A stretch of 19,610 nucleotides of DNA, from positions 1-19,610 of the forward strand of contig JAWOEH010000146.1 of assembly GCA_046482855.1 (NCBI GenBank), read 5' to 3'. Source of the stretch: CAYVSF01 sp046482855. Lineage in GTDB: Bacteria > Bacteroidota > Bacteroidia > Bacteroidales > UBA12077. Positions 1-8,283 of this stretch are shown here, in pieces. Position 1 is the first letter of the stretch; every line of letters begins with the position of its first letter. Position numbers and translations under genes: made by a program. A model generated the notes under the pieces. The model searched no databases. It saw only the letters and a program-made list of their open reading frames with translations, and was not told the DNA's origin.

Positions 1-294
1 CGCACTGGCCCGCTGTGTTGTGGAGGTTTTCTCCAAGTCACTATCCATGGATTGGCTAACACCGCCCTCTCCTACAAATGTAACGGTAGGCAATGCTCCG
101 GCTGCTCCCCAGTTGTTTTGTCGCTGGCTTATAGCTACTTGTTGCTCCTGAATAGTAATGCCAAAATTATTTTCCAGGCTGATGCCAATTGCATTCTTTA
201 ATGAGAGTGGTTGTTCCTCTTGCGCCTTTGTGGTATAAACCACAAAGAACAATAAGATAAAGACACTCAGCTTTAAGGTATGTATCCTGCTCAT
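1..294 (-). CDS. TolC-family outer membrane efflux protein, N-terminal part (cut by window edge)
   Basis: This is the first 98 codons of a protein that runs off the left edge. The start is the ATG at 294-292, only 4 bp after the stop codon of the RND permease gene, so the two are surely co-transcribed. It opens with a Sec signal peptide (basic start, hydrophobic stretch, then TKAQEEQ, where cleavage is likely after the Ala of TKA). It continues with LSLKNAIGISLENNFGI, the typical first helix of TolC/OprM-type outer membrane channels, followed by an AAGALPTV segment typical of the family. Its role would be the outer membrane exit duct of the tripartite pump whose inner membrane parts lie directly upstream. 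The assignment rests on the N-terminus plus the operon context; the barrel and the rest of the coiled-coil domain are outside the window. Confidence 0.88.
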   Translation of the reverse strand, partial: MSRIHTLKLSVFILLFFVVYTTKAQEEQPLSLKNAIGISLENNFGITIQEQQVAISQRQNNWGAAGALPTVTFVGEGGVSQSMDSDLEKTSTTQRASA

Positions 295-298
295 AACG

Positions 299-3200
299 TT
301 AAATTTCTTTTTCCATTGCATTTTTCAATGTCGACTCAATTCTCTGATGAATAACCGCCACTTCCACCTCTTCGGGTGCGGGGCAATTACCTGTACGCAA
401 TTTTTGCCACCAACACTTAAATCTGTTTATCATAAGAACATAATGCGGTAAGATCATCAATATAAAAAAGGTGCCGAATAAGATACCATAAGCTAAAGAA
501 ATGGCCATGGGTATTAAGAATTGTGCATCGGCTGATCCTTCCAGAATTAATGGCATCAAACCTGCTGTGGTGGTTATTGTTGTTAAAATAATAGCGCGGA
601 ACCTGCGACGGCCTGCTTCCCGAACAGCCTGTAGCATCTGCATACCTTCGCGCAAATTGCTGTTATACTTGGATAAGAATACAATGGCATCATTGATAAT
701 GGTACCCGACAAAGCGACAACCCCCCATAAGCTCATCAGGGAAAATTGTACCCCATGAATGGAGTGTCCCCATAAAGCACCCAAAACTCCAAAGGGAATC
801 ATCATTAAAATAATCAGTCCCTGACTAAAGGATTTGAAGTACAACATAATAATCATGATGATGATCAGAAAAGCCAGGCCAAAATAGCGGACTAAGCCGG
901 CCATCTCCTCATCGGTATCTTTCCGTTGTCCCTGGTGCATAAACGAGACATCAGGATAACGCTCCAGAATCCCGGGCAGAATACTGGTTTCCACATAATC
1001 CAAAATGGGGGGTACAGATTCATTGGCATCTTTCAAATACGCATCAACACGTACCTCGCGTCGGCCATTGTACCGATTAATTTTATTGAGACTACGTCCT
1101 TTCTCCAAAGTGGCTAGCTGACTCAATGGATAACTACCCTGTGGCGTTTCAATGCGCATGGTTTCCAATTGGCCCAGGCTTTCCCGATTGTCACGAGGAT
1201 ATCGAACGTAGACCCAAATTTCATTTTTTCCCTCTTGCATACGTTGAGCTAAAGCTCCAAAATAGCCATTGCGCACCTGAGTCATCAAACTGCCATAGTT
1301 CAGTCCCAGCGCATAAGCCTCTGGCTTTAAGCGAATACGTATCTCCTGACTTCCCAACTGACTATTATCCATAATATTGTAAAGGGAATTCATCTTATTG
1401 AGCTCCTCCTTCAACTCCTCTTTGGCCTGATCCAGTTCATTCAGATCGTACCCAAACAGGCTGATACTTACGGGTGCCCCGAAGCGATTGGAAGCCCCAA
1501 CCCCAAATTTATACGCTTCCGGAATGGTGCCAACATTTTGAGCGATACGTCTTTTTATCAGTTGGTCATTTACCTCTGTTTCGCTAATCTCATCGTCCAG
1601 GAATACACGAATGGTTCCTGCGTTGGGACCTGCCTCAGTGCCAGAAAAAGCACTTCCGATAGAAACCTGCGTACGTTCAATATAGGAAATGGTATCTTCG
1701 GGATGCTCATCCATAACTTGTTGATTTGCTTCCCATATTTTTTTCTCCAACCAAAACAGCTTTTCCTTGGTGATATTCTCATTGGTTCCGGGTTTCAAAG
1801 CCAGCTCAACGGTAAACATATCCGAAGGCGAAGCAGGGAAGAATGTAAATGGAATTACACCACTCATTACTGCCCCGGCAGTAAGAATAAACAAAGATAA
1901 CACTACCGAAAGCGTTAAAAATTTATGCCGAATGGAACGCTCAAGAAATGGAAGGTATCGCTTGTCGCGAAACCAAAGAATAAACTGATCGGTACGATGA
2001 CGAACCTTTCCATACCATGATTTGGTATTAATTGGACGCAGTGCATTACTGCTTACGAGGTGTCCCGGTAAAACAAATATCCCCTCGAACAACGAGAACA
2101 ACAAACAAGCCACCACAACAAAGGCCATTTCATACATCATTTGCAAATTGCCTTCAATAAAGAATAGAGGCAAAAATGCAATCATGGTAGTTGTTACGGA
2201 AGTAAGTACCGCCGGCAACACTTCCTTTGTTCCTTCAATAGCAGCACGCCGCGGCGACTTTCCCATCTCGTAATGGGTGAAGATATTTTCGCCTATCACA
2301 ATGCCGTCATCCACCAGAATACCAATAATCAGGATCATGCCAAATAGCGAGATCAAATTCAAGGTTACGCCAAAGGCGAATGCCAGGATAAACATGCCCA
2401 GAAACGATGCCGGAATACCCCAGGCCACCCAGAAAGCAAGCCGGTAGTTCAGCAGCATGGAAAGCATAAACAATACCAACAAGATACCAACAAATCCATT
2501 GTTGTATAAAATTCCCAATTGTTTATTGATGAGTTCCAGAAAGTCCATCAACACCTCAATCTTCATGTCATCATGGGTGTCATTATACTCATCGATATAG
2601 TCGTTCACATAATTGGAGATCTTCTCCAAATCTTCGTTACGAAGCTTCTGAATAAAAAGCATCACATTTCGGTCGCCCTCCACATAACTTTCATTGGGGG
2701 TCTCTTCAAACTGCAAAGCTACCGAAGCCACGTCGCCAATACGAATGACTTGTCCTTGAGGTGTTGAACGTAAAATAATCTGTTCAATCTCGTCGGGGTC
2801 AGTTGACCTATTTCTGGAGAGCACAATCATCTGCTCTTTCGGATTGCGTATTAACCCTCCACGAATATCGCGATTGTTAGCAGAAATGGCATTCTGAATA
2901 TCTGAAAAGCTTAAACCATAGCGTTTCAATTGTGTTTCGTCGGCTTCAACCGAAATCTCCAATTTATTGGGGAGCCCAATAATGCTTATTTGCGAAATAA
3001 ACCCTGTGGCCAAAAAGTCATCCTCAATCCGATTGGCCTCCTTTTGCAAAGCCATAATATCGCTACTTTTCGACTTTAACGACAAGAAAATAGCCATATC
3101 TCGGCTTCGTTGTTTCGAGACCACAGGCTTCTCGGCACTGGCAGGAAAATTGGAGATTCCATCAACCGAGTTCTTTATATCCGTTAGTAGTTCATCGATA

Positions 3201-3502
3201 TCATAACTCGCCAGGGAGGTAATGGTAATGGAAGAAAAGTTCTCGCGCGATTGCGATTCAAATTCCTTTATTCCGGGAATTCCCCGAATAGCTTGTTCGA
3301 TAAGTGAGGTCACTCCCTCCTCCATCTGTTCGGGGGAGGCTCCGGGATAGCTTACAGAGATGGTAATGGTACGCGTTTCAACAATTGGGAAAGTGGCCTT
3401 GCGCAAGGAAACCATGCTTATGCCCCCAATCAATACCAGGAACAGAATAACAATCTTGGCATAGAAAGGATATTTAACAAATGCGGCTAATATATTTTTC
3501 AC
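299..3502 (-). CDS. RND-family efflux permease (AcrB/HAE1-like inner membrane proton antiporter)
   Basis: A 1067-residue protein, full length for the RND superfamily. It shows the family's duplicated plan: a first membrane helix at about residues 12-30, a large periplasmic loop beginning TFPIVETRTITISVSYPGAS, a helix bundle near residues 330-480, a second helix near 535-555, a second periplasmic loop, and a final bundle ending near 1030. The paired acidic residues of TM4 used for proton relay are present (Asp398-Asp399 in GILVDDGIVIGEN). In TM10 the motif is IINDAIV (Asn937-Asp938), so the lysine of classical AcrB is absent, as in many Bacteroidota and metal-type RND proteins. It would export small molecules or ions from the periplasm or membrane to the TolC channel, driven by protons. 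It lies 56 bp after the fusion protein gene and 4 bp before the TolC gene. The substrate cannot be told from sequence. Confidence 0.95.
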   Translation of the reverse strand: MKNILAAFVKYPFYAKIVILFLVLIGGISMVSLRKATFPIVETRTITISVSYPGASPEQMEEGVTSLIEQAIRGIPGIKEFESQSRENFSSITITSLASYDIDELLTDIKNSVDGISNFPASAEKPVVSKQRSRDMAIFLSLKSKSSDIMALQKEANRIEDDFLATGFISQISIIGLPNKLEISVEADETQLKRYGLSFSDIQNAISANNRDIRGGLIRNPKEQMIVLSRNRSTDPDEIEQIILRSTPQGQVIRIGDVASVALQFEETPNESYVEGDRNVMLFIQKLRNEDLEKISNYVNDYIDEYNDTHDDMKIEVLMDFLELINKQLGILYNNGFVGILLVLFMLSMLLNYRLAFWVAWGIPASFLGMFILAFAFGVTLNLISLFGMILIIGILVDDGIVIGENIFTHYEMGKSPRRAAIEGTKEVLPAVLTSVTTTMIAFLPLFFIEGNLQMMYEMAFVVVACLLFSLFEGIFVLPGHLVSSNALRPINTKSWYGKVRHRTDQFILWFRDKRYLPFLERSIRHKFLTLSVVLSLFILTAGAVMSGVIPFTFFPASPSDMFTVELALKPGTNENITKEKLFWLEKKIWEANQQVMDEHPEDTISYIERTQVSIGSAFSGTEAGPNAGTIRVFLDDEISETEVNDQLIKRRIAQNVGTIPEAYKFGVGASNRFGAPVSISLFGYDLNELDQAKEELKEELNKMNSLYNIMDNSQLGSQEIRIRLKPEAYALGLNYGSLMTQVRNGYFGALAQRMQEGKNEIWVYVRYPRDNRESLGQLETMRIETPQGSYPLSQLATLEKGRSLNKINRYNGRREVRVDAYLKDANESVPPILDYVETSILPGILERYPDVSFMHQGQRKDTDEEMAGLVRYFGLAFLIIIMIIMLYFKSFSQGLIILMMIPFGVLGALWGHSIHGVQFSLMSLWGVVALSGTIINDAIVFLSKYNSNLREGMQMLQAVREAGRRRFRAIILTTITTTAGLMPLILEGSADAQFLIPMAISLAYGILFGTFFILMILPHYVLMINRFKCWWQKLRTGNCPAPEEVEVAVIHQRIESTLKNAMEKEI

Positions 3503-3558
3503 GATCTTTATACAGTTTTATGAATCACCAGTAATTTCATGTCCTTTTGTAAGGTGCT

Positions 3559-4680
3559 TTACTTCTCAATAGGTTTTACTTTTTGGCCCTCTTTTACATC
3601 GATAAGCGATTCGGAAACAACGGTTCCGCCAGCTTCCAGACCTGTGAGCAAGACATCATCTTTGAGGTAGGCCTCTACACGAACCTTTTGTTTAACCAAT
3701 TTGCCTTCTTTTACCATATACACACTTTCGTCGTCGAGCAAGGCCACACGCGGTAACTCCATAGCCTCAATAGCACTTCTGGAGGTAAATGTGGCATCGA
3801 CATACTCACCCTCAAGCAGTTTTTGCGCTTCTGCTCCCTCAACGGCTATATAGCTATTTACCGACTGATTTGTAGGGTCCACAAAATTGGCCATACGAGC
3901 CACCTGGCCCTGCACCTGCTCACCGCTTTTTGTGGTAAGCTCCACAATCATTCCGCTCCGAATCCATTGCCGGTGTTCAGGAAGCACAGGCACCACTACC
4001 TCAAGGGCATCGGTTCGTATCAAACGAGCCAATTCAGCATTCATGCCAGCCACTGCACCCACCTGCTTATTTACCTGTTTGTAGGCGCCGTTAAAAGGCG
4101 CGTATAAGTTGTACTTTTGAAAGGTAATCTCCTGCTGTTTAATGGTGTAGTATTGTGTTAAGATCCCTCGTGAAGCCAAAAACACACGCTCAGTTTGGCT
4201 GGTAAAATCAGGTAATTCGGGAAGATCTTCCGAGATGGAAATGGAGGTAAAAAACTGATACCACGCATCATAAGCCTTAGGATAATCCACCTTAATATCA
4301 GGTAAAACAGAGGAGAGCAACTGCAAAAAATTGCTACGAACCGATTGCAAAGCGGCCTGAGCATCCTTATGATAAATGCGCACCAACAACTGTCCTTTTG
4401 AAAACCGCTCTCCTTCTTTTAAGGGCACCTCTCCGTGCATAATTTTCCCCGATACCTCTGCCGATAAAGAAACGGTTTCGGCCGTTTGTACTCGTCCATG
4501 ATAGGTAGTTTTAAAGTTTGCTTCTTCGTAAGTCACCGGCAACGTTTTTACATAGAGAACCGTTTCGCGCGCCTCATTTTTTGGGGGCACAGGTTTGTTC
4601 TTTATCAAAAAAGCTGAGGTAATCACTACTACAGCAATTAATCCAATACCCAAAAGGGTTGTTACCCATTTATTTTTCAT
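3559..4680 (-). CDS. Periplasmic membrane fusion protein of RND pump (HlyD/AcrA family)
   Basis: A 373-residue adaptor protein, first gene of the efflux operon. Residues about 8-26 form one N-terminal membrane anchor with no lipobox, so it is held by the helix rather than by a lipid. The segment AETVSLSAEVSGKI followed by LKEGERFSKGQLLVRI (about 67-100) is the first half of the lipoyl-like barrel-sandwich domain; LYAPFNGAYKQVNKQVGAVAG (about 194-213) is the second half. Between them lies a helical region that would form the hairpin docking on TolC. The later beta-barrel (LEVVVPVLPEHRQWIRSGMIVELTT) and the C-terminal membrane-proximal domain (GLEAGGTVVSESLIDVKEGQKVKPIEK) complete the family layout. 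It bridges the RND permease and the outer membrane channel. The start ATG at 4680 gives a good signal-anchor. No TAnnTTTG box is seen upstream on this strand. Confidence 0.93.
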   Translation of the reverse strand: MKNKWVTTLLGIGLIAVVVITSAFLIKNKPVPPKNEARETVLYVKTLPVTYEEANFKTTYHGRVQTAETVSLSAEVSGKIMHGEVPLKEGERFSKGQLLVRIYHKDAQAALQSVRSNFLQLLSSVLPDIKVDYPKAYDAWYQFFTSISISEDLPELPDFTSQTERVFLASRGILTQYYTIKQQEITFQKYNLYAPFNGAYKQVNKQVGAVAGMNAELARLIRTDALEVVVPVLPEHRQWIRSGMIVELTTKSGEQVQGQVARMANFVDPTNQSVNSYIAVEGAEAQKLLEGEYVDATFTSRSAIEAMELPRVALLDDESVYMVKEGKLVKQKVRVEAYLKDDVLLTGLEAGGTVVSESLIDVKEGQKVKPIEK

Positions 4681-5030
4681 CTGTTTCTAATTTTTAATAA
4701 GATCCGTTGGCACCTGCCATATAAATTTCATTTTTATAAAAAGGGATACACTTACGTGCTTCACCCGAATAGTTTATCGCTATTTCCGGTTCATGTGTCT
4801 TTTGTGTATATTTTCAAATTGGCTACGAATGTGCATTACTTTCCCGTTTTGCCCAACTATTTTAAACCAACTGAAGCTTTTTCGGTACAAACGATGTATA
4901 TAGGAAGAAAAAGTTCCACCGGACGATTCGTATAGAAAAAGCGCTGTTTGGTGTATACAGAAGAAGATTTGGTTAAAACCTTTTTCCTGTTAAATGGTAA
5001 TTGCGTAGTTTTGAAGCAGAAAATAAACCC
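4681..5030. other. Divergent intergenic region between efflux operon and LytS/LytTR genes
   Basis: This 350-bp gap has no credible gene; an antisense frame at 4857-5039 has no recognisable protein. It must hold the promoters of both divergent operons. On the plus strand a -7 box sits at 5006-5013. For the minus-strand pump operon I find no exact TAnnTTTG box. The right half carries three GTATA-centred, purine-followed motifs (around 4891-4913, 4923-4941 and 4951-4966); the first two share ACGAT, TATAG and an AAAAAG end. They may be binding sites for the neighbouring LytTR regulator, but this is inference from position. Confidence 0.5.
5006..5013 (+). promoter_or_regulatory. Candidate Bacteroidota -7 box for the LytS/LytTR operon
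   Basis: TAGTTTTG matches the Bacteroidota sigma-A -7 consensus TAnnTTTG. It ends 17 bp before the ATG at 5031, which would give a leader of roughly 10 bases. No clear TTTG box is seen 19-21 bp upstream (a T-run at 4981-4985 is at the right distance). It also argues against a start at the upstream TTG at 5001, which would lie ahead of the transcript. Confidence 0.5.
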
Positions 5031-6044
5031 ATGAAGCATTCATTCTTACAATGGGCTCACTTTATTCTGTGGCCTTTATACTTTATCCTATTCTTTTCTT
5101 TAACGCAATATTTTTTGCCGGTAAAGATTGCAGCCACCAGCAGTGCTTTAATCATATTTTCGGCCATGCTGCTGTTTTATATCCATAGTTGGTGGATCTT
5201 TCCGCGCTACTTTGAACCCCGACAATATGGTCGCTACCTTTCCTTCGTTCTCCTGCTTATATTGATTATCACAACAGTAATGCTACTAGGGGATCTGTAC
5301 CTCTTTGCAGATTTCCATGCTGAGAGTGACAAGGAAATTCCGCTTATCTTTCCCATATTCCGCCACATATCCATTTTGCTCTTTTTCTATTTCACCTCCT
5401 TTGCCTATTCACTGATACAGAAACTACGAACCCAATCGTTGCGTGAAAAAAAACTCTCAGAGGAGAAACTGCAAACCGAAATTCGCCTCTTAAAAGCTCA
5501 GATTGACCCCCATTTTATTTTCAACTCCCTGAACAATATTTATTCGTTGGCATATGAATCCAATAAGCGAACCCCGGAAGCTGTATTAATGCTTTCACAA
5601 ATGTTGCGCTATGTATACTACGATTGCAGTAAGGAGAGGGTGCCGATAAGTGCTGAAATCGATTACATAAACAATTTTATTGCATTTCAGCAGATGAAAA
5701 GTTCGCACCCACAAGCCATCTCATTTCACTACACACCAAATGTGCAAAGCAAACGCATTGCCCCCATGTTGTTTGTTCCCTTTATCGAAAATAGTTTTAA
5801 GTACAGTAAAATTGAAGAGTACCCCGACGGCTATGTAGATATTGAACTTAAATCGAACCCTGAAGGTATTGAGTTTGCCATAAGAAATAGTATCCCGGAA
5901 ACGGGAAAAGCAAGCAATGGGAGTGGCACCGGAATAGAAAATGTAAAAAACCGGTTAAAGCTTACCTATCCGGGTAAATATAAGCTAAACATTGAGGCTG
6001 CCGAAACAGTATACCAGGTACAACTAATTATTCAAACCCCATGA
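5031..6044 (+). CDS. LytS/YehU-type sensor histidine kinase
   Basis: A 337-residue kinase of the His_kinase (PF06580) class. The N-terminus (about residues 1-130) has four hydrophobic segments and no extracellular domain, so it probably senses the membrane state or a small ligand in the bilayer. A short coiled coil (about 135-155) leads to the phosphorylation motif QIDPHFIFNSLNNI with His161. The ATP-binding region has the N-box FIENSFKYSK (Asn254) and a glycine box GTGIENVKNRL (from Gly299). I chose the ATG at 5031 over a TTG at 5001 because the protein then begins with a normal membrane start and the -7 box at 5006-5013 precedes it. Its stop overlaps the regulator's start (ATGA at 6041-6044), so the two are translationally coupled. 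It is divergent from the RND pump operon, suggesting it controls that pump. Confidence 0.94.
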   Translation: MKHSFLQWAHFILWPLYFILFFSLTQYFLPVKIAATSSALIIFSAMLLFYIHSWWIFPRYFEPRQYGRYLSFVLLLILIITTVMLLGDLYLFADFHAESDKEIPLIFPIFRHISILLFFYFTSFAYSLIQKLRTQSLREKKLSEEKLQTEIRLLKAQIDPHFIFNSLNNIYSLAYESNKRTPEAVLMLSQMLRYVYYDCSKERVPISAEIDYINNFIAFQQMKSSHPQAISFHYTPNVQSKRIAPMLFVPFIENSFKYSKIEEYPDGYVDIELKSNPEGIEFAIRNSIPETGKASNGSGTGIENVKNRLKLTYPGKYKLNIEAAETVYQVQLIIQTP

Positions 6045-6760
6045 AGATAAGATGTGTAGTTATTGACGATGAGTTTCTGGCCCGCAAGTATCTGATGGAT
6101 TATATTGAAAAAGTGCCTTCGCTGGAACTTATTGGCGATTTTAACAGCCCCTTAAAAGCAGGCGAATTGTTGCAACAAAGCCAGGTAGATTTACTATTCA
6201 TGGATATCCAAATGCCGGAGATGAATGGACTGGAATTTCTACGAACCCTCAGGCACAAACCCCAAGTAATCCTTACCACGGCCTATAGCGAATATGCATT
6301 AGAAGGCTATGAGCTGGATGTAGCGGACTACTTGTTAAAGCCATTTTCTTTTCAACGATTTTTGGAGGCTGTTCACAAAGCCGAGCGACACATGATTCTG
6401 CCTGAAGCAACTCCCGGGAACCTGCAACAACCCAATGCCGAGGTTCATACTAACTACATCGTCATTCGTGCCGACCGTAAATTTTATAAGATCAACTACC
6501 CCGATTTACTGTATATCGAAGGGCAAAAGGCCTATGTAACATTTCATTACAAAGATAAACATACCACAGCCCTCTTTTCCATGAAAGAGCTGGAGGAACG
6601 TCTTCCCTCCGAGCAGTTTATCAGGATTCATAAATCCTTTATTGTGTCAATCAACAAGATTGAAATTTTAGAAGGCAACCAACTTACCGTGGGTGAAAAG
6701 CGGCTGCCTGTTGGGAAAAGCTACAGGGAGCAGGTTATGCGTCTATTCCAGCCCGAATAG
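6041..6760 (+). CDS. LytTR-family response regulator
   Basis: A 239-residue regulator with a receiver domain at about 1-120 and a LytTR DNA-binding domain at about 135-236. The receiver has the acidic pocket Asp9-Asp10, phospho-acceptor Asp55 in LLFMDIQMPEMNG, switch residues Thr79-Thr80 and Lys100 in LLKPF. The LytTR part shows YIEGQKAYVTFHY, the conserved FIRIHKSFIVSINKIE segment, and LPVGKSYREQV near the end, all standard for LytR/AlgR-type regulators. It should be phosphorylated by the kinase it overlaps by 4 bp. LytTR proteins bind pairs of short direct repeats, usually upstream of their own or adjacent operons, so the 4681-5030 gap is the first place to look for targets. An inverted repeat follows the gene at 6788-6815. 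Confidence 0.95.
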   Translation: MKIRCVVIDDEFLARKYLMDYIEKVPSLELIGDFNSPLKAGELLQQSQVDLLFMDIQMPEMNGLEFLRTLRHKPQVILTTAYSEYALEGYELDVADYLLKPFSFQRFLEAVHKAERHMILPEATPGNLQQPNAEVHTNYIVIRADRKFYKINYPDLLYIEGQKAYVTFHYKDKHTTALFSMKELEERLPSEQFIRIHKSFIVSINKIEILEGNQLTVGEKRLPVGKSYREQVMRLFQPE

Positions 6761-6787
6761 ACGAAAAAATCAATAGTTAAACTCATT

Positions 6788-6815
6788 TGGTTTAATGGCG
6801 ACGCACATTAAACCA
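6788..6815. terminator. 10-bp inverted repeat after the LytTR gene (possible terminator or operator)
   Basis: Perfect arms TGGTTTAATG (6788-6797) and CATTAAACCA (6806-6815) surround an 8-base loop. It begins 27 bp after the regulator's stop codon, where a terminator would be expected. There is no T-tract after the right arm, so it is not a standard intrinsic terminator; it could instead be an operator or an RNA-stabilising hairpin. Confidence 0.4.
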
Positions 6816-6993
6816 TGTTCCTGCCTGTTGCTATTTCCAGTTCTTTTCAGTGGTTCATGGCCATATTGAAGCAGAAGCTTGTTGAATTAAAGTTCGGAAA
6901 AATATCGGCCCCATAGAAGAACAGGCCAAATGGCTTATTTATAAGCAACAAGTAAGACCTTATGAAAGAAACGGATTTTTTCCTTTATTCCCT

Positions 6994-7001
6994 TACCTTT
7001 G
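6994..7001 (+). promoter_or_regulatory. Candidate -7 box for the acyltransferase gene
   Basis: TACCTTTG is an exact match to the Bacteroidota -7 consensus TAnnTTTG and ends 7 bp before the ATG at 7009. The transcript would therefore start at or almost at the start codon (leaderless or nearly so). No convincing upstream TTTG box is seen. Confidence 0.5.
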
Positions 7002-7008
7002 TAGTACG

Positions 7009-8283
7009 ATGGAAACAAAAACAAAACGCATCCGTTGGTACGAACTGGATAATGCAGCCAAAATATACCCCGTTATAACCAATGGGCGCCGGACATCGGT
7101 TATCCGGCTATCGGCCCATTTAAAAAAGCGTATCCATATTGGAGCGCTGAAAAGGGCTCTGGAACGCTTAACCCCAAGATTTCCGGTGTTTCAAACCGCT
7201 TTACGAAAGGGGTTCTTCTGGTACTACCTGGAACAGGTATCCACAAAACCGAGAATAGAATATGATCAAACTCCTTATTGCCGACAGTTTACCAGTTCGC
7301 ACCAAAAAGATTGCCTGCTCTTCAGAGTAAGAGCAGCAGAACGAACCATTGCAGTAGAATTTTACCACGTACTTACCGATGGCGGAGGTGTCGCTGAATT
7401 TTTAAAGGCACTCTTGTGGGAATATTACTCTGAACTTGGTCATAATCTGCCTTCCGAAGGAATTTTACATGGTCACAAACCCATTCACCCCGATGAGTTG
7501 AAAGATGCCTATAAAAAAACCTTCCGTCAGGGCTTACCCTATCCGCTAAAACGCGAAAAGGCATTTCATCTGCCTTACAAAATAAAACCCGCCACCTTCC
7601 AATTAGTAAAAGCAGAAATCTCTACTGCCGAGCTATTGAAAATGGCCCGAACCTATCAGGTATCTGTTACGGTATATCTCACAGCTACTTATCTTTTTGC
7701 CCTTCAAAAGCTTTATCGAACCATTAAAAAACCCAACTCGCCCATCATACGTATACAGATTCCGATGAATCTGCGGAAAGTGTTTAAGATACGCACCATC
7801 CGGAATTTTGCCCTTTTTGTGCAACCCGAAATTGATATGCGACTGGGGAATTACACCTTTGAAGAACTTATAAAGTTGGTATACCATTTCATGCAACTTG
7901 AAACCGACACCAAACAAATACATCGCATTATTACGCGCAACGTACACCCCGAAAAGCAATGGATGCTGCGCGTTGCTCCCCGTTTCTTAAAAGATCTGGT
8001 ATTATACTCAAAATTTTTTGCCGAGGGGGCTAACATTCAGTCGGGTGTAGTTACCAATCTGGGAAGAATTGATCTTCCCGAAGCGTTAAAAGAGGAAGTC
8101 GACCATTTCTCTTTCATTGCTCCACCGCCAAATCATAAATTTAAAGTAAATTTGGCAATGGTAAGCTACAACGACAAAACCCTTCTACATTTTGGAAATA
8201 TTTCGCATAGCAAACAGTTAGAGAGAACCTTTATTGAAAGGCTTCAGGATGATGGACTCACTATAAAACTACTTACTCCATGA
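7009..8283 (+). CDS. Condensation-domain-like acyltransferase (HxxxDG superfamily)
   Basis: A 424-residue protein with the catalytic HxxxDG motif of the chloramphenicol-acetyltransferase / NRPS-condensation superfamily: His120-Val-Leu-Thr-Asp124-Gly125, followed by two more glycines. The N-terminal half has the usual layout (RWYELDNAAKIYPVI, then IHIGALKRALERLTPRFPVFQTAL as the first helix). The C-terminal half has the segment NLRKVFKIRTIRNFALFV and SGVVTNLGRIDLPE, which resembles the latch region of free-standing PapA and alcohol-acyltransferase-type enzymes. It would transfer an acyl group from a CoA or carrier to an alcohol or amine; donor and acceptor are unknown. There is no signal peptide, so it is cytoplasmic. 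It is a single domain with no adenylation or carrier partners nearby, so it is not part of a visible NRPS. Its stop overlaps the next start (8280-8283). Confidence 0.8.
   Translation: METKTKRIRWYELDNAAKIYPVITNGRRTSVIRLSAHLKKRIHIGALKRALERLTPRFPVFQTALRKGFFWYYLEQVSTKPRIEYDQTPYCRQFTSSHQKDCLLFRVRAAERTIAVEFYHVLTDGGGVAEFLKALLWEYYSELGHNLPSEGILHGHKPIHPDELKDAYKKTFRQGLPYPLKREKAFHLPYKIKPATFQLVKAEISTAELLKMARTYQVSVTVYLTATYLFALQKLYRTIKKPNSPIIRIQIPMNLRKVFKIRTIRNFALFVQPEIDMRLGNYTFEELIKLVYHFMQLETDTKQIHRIITRNVHPEKQWMLRVAPRFLKDLVLYSKFFAEGANIQSGVVTNLGRIDLPEALKEEVDHFSFIAPPPNHKFKVNLAMVSYNDKTLLHFGNISHSKQLERTFIERLQDDGLTIKLLTP

Noticed and set aside
1538..1900. Open frames on the plus strand inside the RND permease gene
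   Set aside because: They lie within a clear RND protein on the other strand, are low-complexity in character and carry no family motifs.
5001..5030. TTG start giving a 10-residue longer sensor kinase
   Set aside because: The added residues are unlike a membrane protein start and the -7 box at 5006-5013 would lie downstream of this codon.
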